From contig NZ_FMHZ01000002.1 of NCBI RefSeq assembly GCF_900090315.1, positions 744,001 to 808,000 of the forward strand: a stretch of 64,000 nucleotides of DNA, written 5' to 3'. This document shows, piece after piece, positions 39,440-47,748 of the stretch; position 1 is the stretch's first letter; each line of letters opens with the position of its first letter. This DNA comes from Micromonospora citrea (GTDB taxonomy: Bacteria; Actinomycetota; Actinomycetes; Mycobacteriales; Micromonosporaceae). The notes below the pieces were generated by a model. The model was not told where the DNA came from and did no database searches. It worked only from the letters and a program-made list of their open reading frames with translations. Both the position numbers and the translations under genes were made by a program.

Positions 39440-40399
39440 TCAGACCCCCATCTCGGCTTCGTACGCTTGGCGCAGCCGCAGTCCGGCGGTGGGGGCGAGA
39501 CACAGGTGCCACGCCTGCCCCTCGTCGACCACGTTGACCTCGCCGGCGCGTTGCCGGGACAGCAGCAGCTCGGCGAGGGTCTCCCGGGCGCCGAAGCGGT
39601 CGAACCACTCCAGCTCGACGTCGACGGCCCAACCGAGGCAGTGCCCGCTGGGCACCATGGCGGCGTACCCGAGGCGGCGCAGCCGGTGCTGGTGCTCGGC
39701 GCTGCGGACGAGGCTGGTGACCCACAGCGGCGGGGTGGCCGGCGGGGTGTTGGCGGCGAACTCGCGGGCGATGTCGTTGAGCAGCGCCACGACCTCCCGC
39801 CGGGCCCGGCGGAACCGCAGCCCGGCGGTGCGTGGGGTGGCGGCGGGCCGCAGCCGGCGGGAGACCGCCCGCATCCCCCGCCCGAGCAGCGTCCTCGGCT
39901 GCTCGGTGTAGCGGAAGCGCAGCAGGTCGCGGCGGCGCAGCCACTCCAGGTCGACCAGGTCGGGGCTGGCGTCGACCTGGGCGTCGGTGAGGAAGGTGGG
40001 GGCGTCGCGCCACCACATCACGTCGACGCGGGAGAGCAGGTAGATCCGGACCAGCGCGGTGAGGTCGGCGGCGGAGCTGCGCGCGTTGGGCTGGTAGCGG
40101 GCCATCTCCAGCAGCAGCGTCTCGCGGGCGCCGACGAGCCCCTGCGGGGTGGCCTCGAGCACGGCCGCGATCGCGGGCTCGCGCAGCCGGTCGTCGATCA
40201 GCGCCTGCCGGGCGGCGTCGCAGGACTCCCCGGCGAGCGCGCCGACCTCGACCAGCAGGTCGGCCACGGCGGCCCGGTAGGCGTCGAGGTCCGGCCCGGC
40301 GGGACGGGGCGACGCGCCGGGCACGCGTCGGCGCGTCCGCGCGGCGGGAGTGACGGACGGACCGGGTCGCTGTCCCGGACTTCGGCTGGGCACTCGCAT
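39440..40399 (-). CDS. peptidase-M15-like (DUF5715-like) protein
   Basis: The 319-residue protein lacks a clear signal peptide; its N-terminus is Arg/Pro-rich. Near residues 230-245 it has SGHCLGWAVD, fitting the SxHxxGxAxD zinc motif of M15/VanY D,D-peptidases, and later QAWHLCL could give the second zinc His. FAANTP...PLWVTSLVRS also matches that fold. The middle part is helical. ATG 40399 has AGAGAGG upstream. It is 4 bases from the AsnB-like gene and surely cotranscribed. Whether it cuts or only binds peptide stems is unknown. Confidence 0.65.
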   Translation of the reverse strand: MRVPSRSPGQRPGPSVTPAARTRRRVPGASPRPAGPDLDAYRAAVADLLVEVGALAGESCDAARQALIDDRLREPAIAAVLEATPQGLVGARETLLLEMARYQPNARSSAADLTALVRIYLLSRVDVMWWRDAPTFLTDAQVDASPDLVDLEWLRRRDLLRFRYTEQPRTLLGRGMRAVSRRLRPAATPRTAGLRFRRARREVVALLNDIAREFAANTPPATPPLWVTSLVRSAEHQHRLRRLGYAAMVPSGHCLGWAVDVELEWFDRFGARETLAELLLSRQRAGEVNVVDEGQAWHLCLAPTAGLRLRQAYEAEMGV

Positions 40400-40539
40400 G
40401 GTCGGGTCCTCTCTCCCGTCACGACATCACTGTGTGCATCGCCCTGGGCACACCGTAATCAGGCGTGACGGGATGAGTCCGAACAATCCTCTTATCTCCC
40501 CCTAACGACTTTCCGGCGGGCGCGGCCGGGCACGAACCG

Positions 40540-41334
40540 CTACGGCCGGGACGCCGCGCTCAACCCCTGCACCTCGGCGTACGAGGGCGGTTCCGGCTGC
40601 CCCGCGCCGCCGGCCCGGACGGCGTCCAGGGTGTCCAGGGCGGCGCCGAGCGCTGCCCGGAACAGCAGCGATCCCGTGCTCACCCGGGCCACGCCGAGCG
40701 CTCCCAGTTCGGCGAGGGTGAGCCCGCCCGGCTGGTGCAGCACGTTCAGGGGCAGGTCGATGCCGGCGACGAGCGCCGCGATCGTGGCGGCGTCCGGCGC
40801 CGCGGGCACGAAGATGCCGTCGGCGCCGGCGGCCGCGTAGGCGCGTGCCCGGGCGAGGGTCTGCGGCAGTGGGTCGGGCGTGCCGAGCCACCACGTGTCG
40901 GTGCGGGCGTTGACGAACAGGTCCGGCACCGCGGCCTTGACGGCGGCCACCTTCGCCGCCGTCAGCTCCGTCGGGTCGAGGGTGCCGTCCGCGCGGCCGT
41001 CCTCGATGTTGATCCCGACCACGCCGAGGGCGGCGAGCTCGGCCGCCAGGTCGGCGACGGCCGCCGGGTCGTCGTCGCAGCCCGCCTCCACGTCGACGCT
41101 GAGCAGCACCGGTAGCCGGCGCAGCGCCCGGGCCAGCCGGACGTTCTCGGCCCGGGTGGCCGCCGCCGCGTCGGGCAGGCCGGCGGCGGCCGCGACCCCG
41201 AGGCTGGTGGTGCCGACCGCCTGATGCCCGCGCGCGACGAACGCGGCGGCGCTGGCGTGGTCCCAGGCGTTGGGCAGCAGCAGCGGTCGGTCGGCGTGGT
41301 GCAGGGCGTGGAAGGCGGCGCAGCGCTCGTTCAT
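40540..41334 (-). CDS. PEP mutase/isocitrate lyase family protein
   Basis: The 264-residue TIM-barrel protein has LPNAWDHASAAAFVARGHQAVGTTS, LSVDVEAGCDDDP (metal-binding acidic motif), GINIEDGRADG and FVNARTDTWW. These place it among PEP-mutase/2-methylisocitrate-lyase-like enzymes that act on C-C or P-C bonds of 2-oxo acids. It lacks a KKCGH lyase motif, so it is not isocitrate lyase itself. Its ATG overlaps the P450 stop, so the two are coupled. Confidence 0.82.
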   Translation of the reverse strand: MNERCAAFHALHHADRPLLLPNAWDHASAAAFVARGHQAVGTTSLGVAAAAGLPDAAAATRAENVRLARALRRLPVLLSVDVEAGCDDDPAAVADLAAELAALGVVGINIEDGRADGTLDPTELTAAKVAAVKAAVPDLFVNARTDTWWLGTPDPLPQTLARARAYAAAGADGIFVPAAPDAATIAALVAGIDLPLNVLHQPGGLTLAELGALGVARVSTGSLLFRAALGAALDTLDAVRAGGAGQPEPPSYAEVQGLSAASRP

Positions 41335-42347
41335 CGGATCTCCACCTCGATACTCGTCGGGACGCGCAGCAGCGCGTGCGGTTCGTGAGTCACCGGAGCG
41401 GCGACGCTCCGGCAGCGGTCGCGCAACACCTGCACCACCCCGGCGGCCAGGGCCAGGGCGTGCCGCTCGCCGGGGCAGCCGCGCGGTCCCGCGCCGAAGG
41501 TCAGGGCCGCGCCGGGCCGGCCGGGCGCGAACCGGTCCGGGTCGGCGTGCGCGGCGGGGTCCCGGTTGGCGGCGTCGAAGCGCAGCAGCACCTCGTCGCC
41601 CACCGCCAGGGCGTGGCCGGCCAGCCGTGCCGGCGCGACCGCGACCCGCCGGGTCCCGCGTACCGGCGGGTCGAGCCGGAGCACCTCGGCGAGCAGGTCG
41701 TCGGTCGAGACGGTCGCGGGCAGCGCCAGGCCGTGGCGGGTCGCGGCGCCGATCAGCCCGGCGGTGGCGTCGCACGCCTGCACCAGCAGCCCGATCCGGT
41801 TCGCCACCGCCTCGGGCGGGCCCGGCGGCGTGATCGCGAGCAGCGCCGAGACCGCCTGGTCGGCCGCGGCGATCCGCGCCGCGTCGGCGCCGGGGTGGTA
41901 GGCCGCCGCCACGGCGGTCACCGCCGGCACGGCCGCCGCCGGATCGGTGAGCCCGAGCCGCGCCGCCAGCACCCGCAGGGGTACGTGGCGCGCGAGCGCG
42001 GCCATCACGTCCAGCCGGTCGTCGGCACGGTCGAGCGCCTCCCCGGTCAGCCGGGCCGCGGCGGCGCGCAGCTCATCGTGGTCGACCGCGGCCAGCGCGG
42101 CGACCCCGGCGGCCCGGCGGGTGGGGTGCCGGTGCGGGGCGCTGAACCGGCTGACGGTGCCGCGCAGCCAGGCCAGCGTGCCGGGCGCGCCATCCGGGGC
42201 GACGGGAACCTGACAGGCCGGGTCGGCGAGCACCGCCCGCACGTCGGCGTGCCGCGTCACCGTCCAGCCGGTGTCGGGACGGTGGGTGGGCGGGCCGCAC
42301 GCCGGGGTGCCGGGCGCGGGCGCGATGACGAGGTCGTCGATGGTCAC
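41331..42347 (-). CDS. short cytochrome P450
   Basis: The haem-binding motif FGAGPRGCPGERHALALA gives the Cys ligand, and the K-helix ExxR is in LAEVLRLDPPVRGTRR. The protein is only 338 residues from GTG 42347, against about 400 for usual bacterial P450s, with a short N-terminus and an atypical I-helix (QACDATAGLIG, no acid-alcohol pair). A longer in-frame start (42665) would read through the 34-bp tandem repeats and is unlikely. It is coupled to the PEP-mutase-family gene. Its substrate is unknown. Confidence 0.8.
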   Translation of the reverse strand: MTIDDLVIAPAPGTPACGPPTHRPDTGWTVTRHADVRAVLADPACQVPVAPDGAPGTLAWLRGTVSRFSAPHRHPTRRAAGVAALAAVDHDELRAAAARLTGEALDRADDRLDVMAALARHVPLRVLAARLGLTDPAAAVPAVTAVAAAYHPGADAARIAAADQAVSALLAITPPGPPEAVANRIGLLVQACDATAGLIGAATRHGLALPATVSTDDLLAEVLRLDPPVRGTRRVAVAPARLAGHALAVGDEVLLRFDAANRDPAAHADPDRFAPGRPGAALTFGAGPRGCPGERHALALAAGVVQVLRDRCRSVAAPVTHEPHALLRVPTSIEVEIR

Positions 42348-42451
42348 CCGGCGACGGTAGGGCCGCGATCCTTCGCTGGCCGCCGAAACGTCCGCCGCCC
42401 CGGCGCGAGCGATGCCGCGGCCGCGCCGCCCGCACCCCGTCCCGCCGCCCC

Positions 42452-42544
42452 GGGCCGAGCGGACCGGAACTCGTGCACGCCATCCGGGCCGAACGGATCG
42501 GAACTCGTGCGCACCACCCGGGCCGAACGGATCGGAACTCGTGC
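42452..42544. repeat. three tandem 34-bp repeats
   Basis: A 25-bp core beginning GGGCCGAACGGATCGGAACT recurs at 42452, 42486 and 42520 with exactly 34-bp spacing; the first copy has two changes. It lies upstream of the P450 start, in a 640-base region (42348-42988) without a supported gene. Confidence 0.85.
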
Positions 42545-42666
42545 CCAGCGACGCCGGCCGAGCACCGTGGACACCAGACCGCATCGGCCGCCGCATCAGC
42601 ACGCCGACTTCAGGCAGACGGAGACGCAGCGTAGCCGGCTCGCCCCGGCGGGATGACTGCTCCACG

Positions 42667-42796
42667 CCCCTTTGCTCTGCACCCGCGGACGCACCAGCTA
42701 GCCGAAGTAGTCATGGACGTCGCGGCATCGGTCAGAGCAGCGCGAGGGAACACCAGCTCAGGCGCATGGCGCGTCAATGGGTGCAGAGCAAAGGGG
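42667..42796. repeat. 130-bp element bounded by 18-bp perfect inverted repeats
   Basis: CCCCTTTGCTCTGCACCC (42667-42684) and its exact complement (42779-42796) bound a 94-base core. The element lies in non-coding DNA between the P450 and an ArsR-type gene. It looks like a small non-autonomous mobile element or a large stem-loop; no target duplication is evident. Confidence 0.75.
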
Positions 42797-42988
42797 CCAG
42801 CGGGACCAAGACGACGGAAGCGCCGACCACTACGCACCGTGACAACTCACGACCATTACTCGCTGTAATGGGTCCGCTGGTGAACAAGTCCGCCGAAGAA
42901 CCGAGGACCGAGCCCGGCGCGCCATCCGGGCAGACGCGGCGCCGGAGGACACCGACCGACGGGAACGGCCCTGGAGGCACCACGACAG

Positions 42989-43735
42989 TCAGGCGCGGCC
43001 GCCACCGGTGTCCGGCGTCGCGTCCGGGGCGAGGTCGGCCGGGGCGAGGCCGAGCGCGGCGGCCAGCGCCGGCCCGCCCGTCGGCGTGAGCCGGAGCGAC
43101 CGGCCGGTTCCCCTGGTCAGCCAGCCCGCTTCGAGGAACCGGTCGCACAGCGCCGCGCCCAGCGCGCCGGCCAGGTGCGGGCGGCGCTCGGTCCAGTCCA
43201 GGCAGTCACGCACGAGGGGACGGCGGGCGGACCGCAGCGGCGCGACGGGCACCCCCAGTTGGTCCAGCCAGCCCAGGCCGGCCGGGGTCAGCGCCAGCCC
43301 GCCGACGCCGTCGAGCAGCCCCTGCGCGAGCAGCCTATCGCGCAGCAGCACCCCGAGGCGGCCGGCCAGGTGGTCGTAGCAGGTGCGGGCGTACGCCAGG
43401 GCGGCGCCGGCGCGGGCGGCGCGCAGCGAGCGGGCGGGCTCCGGCCGGCCGGGCGCGTGGCCGGCCAGGTCCTCGACGAGTTGGGCGACCGAGGGGCCGG
43501 CGAGCCGGAGGTAGCGGTGCCTCCCCTGCCGCTCCTCGACCAGCAGACCGCCCCGGACCAGGCGGGTGAGGTGGTCGCTGGCGGTGGAGGGGGCCACGCC
43601 TGCGAGCCGGGCCAACTCCCCGGCCGTCCACGCCCGGCCGTCGAGCAGGGCCAGGCAGATGGTCGCGCGGGTGTCGTCGGCGAGCAGGGTGGCGAGCCGG
43701 GCCAGGGCCCGGCCGTCCGTGGCGGCGGTGGTCAC
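42989..43735 (-). CDS. ArsR-type winged-helix regulator
   Basis: The 248-residue protein has an N-terminal ArsR HTH (LATLLADDTRATICLALLDG, then TAGELARLAGVAPSTASDHLTRLVRGGLL, then GRHRYLRLAG). A longer C-terminal part repeats helix-rich segments as in ArsR/DUF5937-like actinobacterial regulators. GTG 43735 is preferred, with GTG 43771 as an alternative; neither has a strong ribosome binding site. It is divergent from the GH43 gene, across a region with palindromes that are candidate operators. Confidence 0.82.
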   Translation of the reverse strand: MTTAATDGRALARLATLLADDTRATICLALLDGRAWTAGELARLAGVAPSTASDHLTRLVRGGLLVEERQGRHRYLRLAGPSVAQLVEDLAGHAPGRPEPARSLRAARAGAALAYARTCYDHLAGRLGVLLRDRLLAQGLLDGVGGLALTPAGLGWLDQLGVPVAPLRSARRPLVRDCLDWTERRPHLAGALGAALCDRFLEAGWLTRGTGRSLRLTPTGGPALAAALGLAPADLAPDATPDTGGGRA

Positions 43736-43772
43736 CGCACCATGCTGACACGGGCACGTTCCGGCGCCCACC

Positions 43773-43814
43773 GAACGTTCCGCGAATCTTTACAACGTTG
43801 TATCCAACGTTGTA
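43773..43814. promoter_or_regulatory. candidate operator cluster between ArsR-type gene and GH43
   Basis: Three AACGTT-centred palindromes occur together: GAACGTTC at 43773-43780, TACAACGTTGTA at 43791-43802 and CAACGTTGTA at 43805-43814, the last two 14 bp apart. The site overlaps the start region of the regulator gene and lies 50-90 bases before the GH43 start. Confidence 0.55.
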
Positions 43815-43864
43815 GAAACGGAGCCACTGATCCTGGTCGACATCTCCCACCCGAGGCAGGTCTG

Positions 43865-46084
43865 ATGGGACACCTCCGCCGCGCCGGAGCGCTCGCCGCC
43901 GTCATCGGTCTGGTCCTGGCCGGCACGGCGTCCGCGCCGGCCGCCGCCGCACCCGACTCCCGCTACCGCAACCCGGTCTCCGCCGGATTCGCCGACACCT
44001 TCGCCGACCCGGTGATCGTCCGGGGCGAGGACGGCTTCTGGTACGCGTACGGCACCACCGACCCGCTGCGCGAGGGCGAGGGGACGTTCCACCGGGTGCC
44101 CACCGCCCGCTCGGCCGACCTGGTCGACTGGACGTACGTCGGGGACGCCTTCGGGGCCGACCAGCGCCCCGCCTACGCGGCGCCCGGCGCCGGCTTCTGG
44201 GCCCCCGACGTGCGCCGGGTCGGCGACCGCTGGGTCATGTACGTGACCGTCACCGACACCACCGTCTCCCCCGACGGCGGCGACTTCGCCGTCGGCGCGG
44301 CCACCGCGCCCACCCCGACCGGCCCATGGACCTTCGCCGACGAGCCCGTGGTCGCGCCCCGTCCCGGCGGTGGCGGCGGCTGGCTGTGGACCATCGACCC
44401 GAGCCAGTTCACCGACGTCGACGGCAGACACTACCTCTACTACGGCAGCTACTACGGCGGCATCTCGGTCACCGAACTCTCCGCCGACGGGCTGCGCGCC
44501 GTCGGCACACCGACCCTGGTCGCCGTCGACAACAAGTTCGAGGGCAGCTACGTGCTGCGCCGCGACGGCTGGTACTACCTGTTCGCCTCCACCGCGAACT
44601 GCTGCGCCGGCCCGGCCACCGGCTACTCCGTCCACGTCGGCCGGTCCCGCAGCCCGCGCGGCCCGTTCGTCGACCGCGACGGCATCCCGCTGACCGCGTC
44701 CCGGGCCGGCGGCACCCCCGTGCTCGCCCAGAACGGCAACCGCTGGATCGGCACCGGCCACAACGGCTTCCTGACCGACCTGTCCGGCCAGGACTGGATC
44801 GTCTACCACGCCATCGACCGGGCCGACCCGTACCTGGACGAGCCGTTCGGCATCAACGAGCGGCCGATGCTGCTCGACCGCCTCGACTGGATCGACGGCT
44901 GGCCGACCGTGAACGCCGGCGCCGGCCCGTCGGACGGCGCGCGGCCCGCACCCGTCACCACGGGCCGGATGGACGAACGCTTCGACGCCGGCCTCGCCGG
45001 CTGGCGTCACACCGCCGGCGACTGGCGCGTCACCGACGGCCGGCTCACCGGCGCCGGCACGCTGACCAGCCGTACGACCATCGGCGGGGACGTGCGCGCG
45101 GAGGCCGACCTGCGGCCCGCCGCCGCCGGGACGGCCGGGCTCACCCTCGGCGACCGGGTGTCGGTGCGGGTCGACGCCGCCGCCGGCCGGCTGGTCGCCC
45201 GGGACGGCGCCCGCACCGCGAGCGCGCCGCTGCCCGCCGGCTTCGACGCGGCGGCCGGCCACAACCTCGCCGTCGAGGTACGCGGCCGCCAGCTCACGGC
45301 CGAGCTGAGCCCCGCGCGGCTCGGCGACCAGGTCGCGACGCTGTCGCTGCGGCTGGATCGACCGGTCGTCGGGCGGGTCGCGCTGACCGCCACCGGCGGG
45401 GACGCCGGCTTCGACAACGTCAGCGTCGCCCGCCTGCACCGGCCCGTGCGGCACGCCGTACCCGAGCCGCGGGCCGGCGGCCTGCTGCCGGCATACTCCG
45501 ACGAGTTCACCGACGGGCTGGACCCGGCGTGGCGGTGGGTCCGGCCGGACGCCGCGGCCACCGTCTCCGGCGGGGCGCTGCGCTGGCCGGTGCAGGGCGC
45601 CGACCTGACCGGCACCGGCAACACCGCCGGCGTGCTGCTGCGCGACGCGCCGACCGGCGACTACGTGGTCGAGACGAAGGTGACCCTCGACCTCGGCGAG
45701 GAGACCGTGCGCAACTACCAGCAGGCCGGCCTGGTCGCCTACGTCGACGACGACCGCTTCGCCCGGCTGGCGCAGGTCGCCATCTGGAACACCCGGCAGG
45801 TCGAGTACGGCTACGAGCTGCCCTTCGCCGGCCAGCCGGTCTACGGCGGCAACATCGTCGGCACCCCGGCGACGACCACCTGGCTGCGACTGGCGCACCG
45901 GGTCGACCCGGCCACCGGCGAGCACGAGTTCCGGGCCGGCTCCAGCCGGGACGGGCGGAACTGGACGTGGGGCGGGGTGTGGACCTTCCCGGCCGACACC
46001 ACCCCGCGCATTGGGCTGGTCGCGCACGGCGGGGCCGAGCCGGCGCTCACCGCACGGTTCGACTATGTCCGCTTCCACCGCTGA
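43865..46084 (+). CDS. secreted glycoside hydrolase family 43 protein
   Basis: The 739-residue protein has a signal peptide (cleavage near AAAA, residue 30). A five-bladed GH43 domain (about 32-360) shows FADTFADPVIV with the catalytic base Asp, WTIDPSQF and DNKFEGSYV, where Glu is the likely acid. Two lamina-like beta-sandwich domains follow (about 375-520 and 535-739; the last resembles a DUF1349/beta-xylosidase C-terminal module). It probably cleaves arabinan or arabinoxylan outside the cell. ATG 43865 follows GAGGCAGG. Confidence 0.88.
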   Translation: MGHLRRAGALAAVIGLVLAGTASAPAAAAPDSRYRNPVSAGFADTFADPVIVRGEDGFWYAYGTTDPLREGEGTFHRVPTARSADLVDWTYVGDAFGADQRPAYAAPGAGFWAPDVRRVGDRWVMYVTVTDTTVSPDGGDFAVGAATAPTPTGPWTFADEPVVAPRPGGGGGWLWTIDPSQFTDVDGRHYLYYGSYYGGISVTELSADGLRAVGTPTLVAVDNKFEGSYVLRRDGWYYLFASTANCCAGPATGYSVHVGRSRSPRGPFVDRDGIPLTASRAGGTPVLAQNGNRWIGTGHNGFLTDLSGQDWIVYHAIDRADPYLDEPFGINERPMLLDRLDWIDGWPTVNAGAGPSDGARPAPVTTGRMDERFDAGLAGWRHTAGDWRVTDGRLTGAGTLTSRTTIGGDVRAEADLRPAAAGTAGLTLGDRVSVRVDAAAGRLVARDGARTASAPLPAGFDAAAGHNLAVEVRGRQLTAELSPARLGDQVATLSLRLDRPVVGRVALTATGGDAGFDNVSVARLHRPVRHAVPEPRAGGLLPAYSDEFTDGLDPAWRWVRPDAAATVSGGALRWPVQGADLTGTGNTAGVLLRDAPTGDYVVETKVTLDLGEETVRNYQQAGLVAYVDDDRFARLAQVAIWNTRQVEYGYELPFAGQPVYGGNIVGTPATTTWLRLAHRVDPATGEHEFRAGSSRDGRNWTWGGVWTFPADTTPRIGLVAHGGAEPALTARFDYVRFHR

Positions 46085-46240
46085 CCACACGCCTGCGGCC
46101 TGAGCCCTTGATGGCTCGCGCCGCGACGCCAGACACGATCGGCAGAGGGCGACCAATTACAGATATTGAATGGTCAGGTTGAGTCGTCGAGGGTCGGGGG
46201 GGTGTTGTCGCCGGGTCGGGTGGCGTCGGTGGACCGCTGA

Positions 46241-47569
46241 TAGGGACACGGCCACCCGTGTTGGGGTAGGTCTCTTCGTAACGTGGCTGCCGGCAATCCG
46301 ACGCCTGGACCAGCGGCTGAGGCCACGGATCGATGCGTGGAGGCGGGTTTGGTGCGTGACGGTTATGGCGTCTTCCTGGGTTTGGACGTCGGCAAGGGTG
46401 ATCATCACGCGGTCGGGTTGGCACCGGACGGGACGCGGTTGCACGACGCTCCGCTGCCGAACACTGAGGCCCGTCTTGCGCAGTTGTTCGACAACCTCGC
46501 CCGTCACGGCCGATTGCTGGTGGTGGTCGACCAGCCGGCGTCGATCGGCGCCCTGCCGGTAGCGGTGGCCCGTGCTGCTGGTCATCAGGTGGCCTACCTG
46601 CCCGGCCTGGCGATGCGCCGCATCGCTGACCTGCACCCCGGTGCGGCGAAGACCGACGCCCGGGACGCCTTCGTCATCGCCGACGCCGCCCGCACCCTGC
46701 CGCACACGTTGCGGCGGGTTGACGTCGGTGACGAAGCCCTGGCCGAGCTGGAAGTCCTGGTCGGGTTCGACGACGACCTCGCCGGCGAAGCCACCCGCGT
46801 GTCCAACCGGATCCGGGGCCTGCTCACCCAGATCCACCCCGCCCTGGAACGGGTTCTCGGCCCGAAAGTGCACCACAAGGCGGTCCTGGAGCTGCTGTCA
46901 CGCTGCGGCGGACCTGCCGGGCTTCGCAAGGCCGGCCGCCGCAAACTGCTGTCCATAGCCGCCGTCCACGCGCCCCGCATGGGTGAACGGCTCGTCGAGC
47001 AGATCATGACCGCACTCGACGAACAGACCGTCACCGTTCCCGGCACCAGCGCGGCGGAGACGATCCTGCCTCGCCTCGCGGACAGCCTCCGCGATGTCCT
47101 GCGGCAACGTGACCAGGTCGCCGGCGAAGTCGAGAGGATGCTCGATGCTCACCCTCTCGCCTCGGTCCTGACCTCGATGCCCGGCATCGGCGTCAGGACC
47201 GCCACCCGGATCCTCCTGGAAGTCGGCGACGGCACCGCCTTCCCGACTCCCGGCCACCTCGCCGCCTACGCCGGCCTCGCCCCCGTAACCCGACGATCCG
47301 GCAGCAGCATCCGCGGCGAACACCCACCCCGCGGCGGCAACAAACACCTCAAACGCGCGTTCTTCCTCGCCGCCTTTGCAGCCCTCGCCGACCCCGTCAG
47401 CCGCGCCTACTACGACCGCAAGAGAGCCGAAGGCAAACGCCACAACGCCGCCCTCATCTGCCTCGCCCGACGCCGCTGCGACGTCCTCTACGCCATGCTC
47501 CGCGACAAGATCCCCTACCAACCACGCCCCACCAGCCCCGTCCCCGCTTGACGAAACCCATAGGGACAC
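46241..47569 (+). mobile_element. IS110-family insertion sequence
   Basis: The element carries an intact IS110 transposase gene (46352-47551). ATAGGGACAC is directly repeated at 46240-46249 and 47560-47569, probably marking the ends or core; true borders could lie up to about 90 bases further left. There are no long terminal inverted repeats, as normal for the family. The right end cuts a minus-strand gene after codon 56 (47570). Confidence 0.8.
46352..47551 (+). CDS. IS110-family transposase
   Basis: The 399-residue enzyme has an N-terminal RuvC-like DEDD domain with Asp in FLGLDVGKGDHH, an acidic residue in VVVDQPASIG and the AKTDARDAF pair. The C-terminal Transposase_20 domain has SMPGIGVRTATRILLEVGDG and AYAGLAPVTRRSGSS with the expected catalytic Ser. 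GTG 46352 with GGAGG 8 bases upstream is preferred over the longer frame from 46283. Family members work with an RNA encoded in a non-coding end of the element. The gene has no visible defect. Confidence 0.92.
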   Translation: MRDGYGVFLGLDVGKGDHHAVGLAPDGTRLHDAPLPNTEARLAQLFDNLARHGRLLVVVDQPASIGALPVAVARAAGHQVAYLPGLAMRRIADLHPGAAKTDARDAFVIADAARTLPHTLRRVDVGDEALAELEVLVGFDDDLAGEATRVSNRIRGLLTQIHPALERVLGPKVHHKAVLELLSRCGGPAGLRKAGRRKLLSIAAVHAPRMGERLVEQIMTALDEQTVTVPGTSAAETILPRLADSLRDVLRQRDQVAGEVERMLDAHPLASVLTSMPGIGVRTATRILLEVGDGTAFPTPGHLAAYAGLAPVTRRSGSSIRGEHPPRGGNKHLKRAFFLAAFAALADPVSRAYYDRKRAEGKRHNAALICLARRRCDVLYAMLRDKIPYQPRPTSPVPA

Positions 47570-47737
47570 CCCCCCGTACCGGTCATGCGCAACCGTGTAG
47601 TGCACGACAGCTGCATCGCAATCTGCACCCACTTCCGCGAGAGATCCACTCCGGACGGCGACCTTCGGGAGACCCCCGAGCAGGTGAGATAGGTGCTCCG
47701 ACTTGAGTTCGGATGAAGAGGCAACGACAAACCTCAT
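47570..47737 (-). pseudogene. N-terminal fragment of a putative immunity gene, truncated by IS110
   Basis: ATG 47737 has an ideal AGGAGG 7 bases upstream. It opens 56 codons (start MRFVVASSSELKSEHLSHLL, last residues VAHDRYGG) and then runs directly into the IS110 end at 47570. The remainder is not found on the other side of the element. It lies 11 bases after the stop of a toxin-tip fragment, the standard position of an immunity gene. The family is not certain. Confidence 0.75.
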
Positions 47738-47748
47738 TGCTGTTCCTC

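Noticed and set aside
42372..42988. Possible CRISPR array at the 34-bp repeats
   Set aside because: There are only three repeats with 9-bp intervals between 25-bp cores and no cas genes, so it is an ordinary tandem repeat.
43175..46084. A 969-codon frame for the GH43 protein
   Set aside because: The first 230 codons lie antisense to the ArsR-type gene; the signal peptide starts at ATG 43865.
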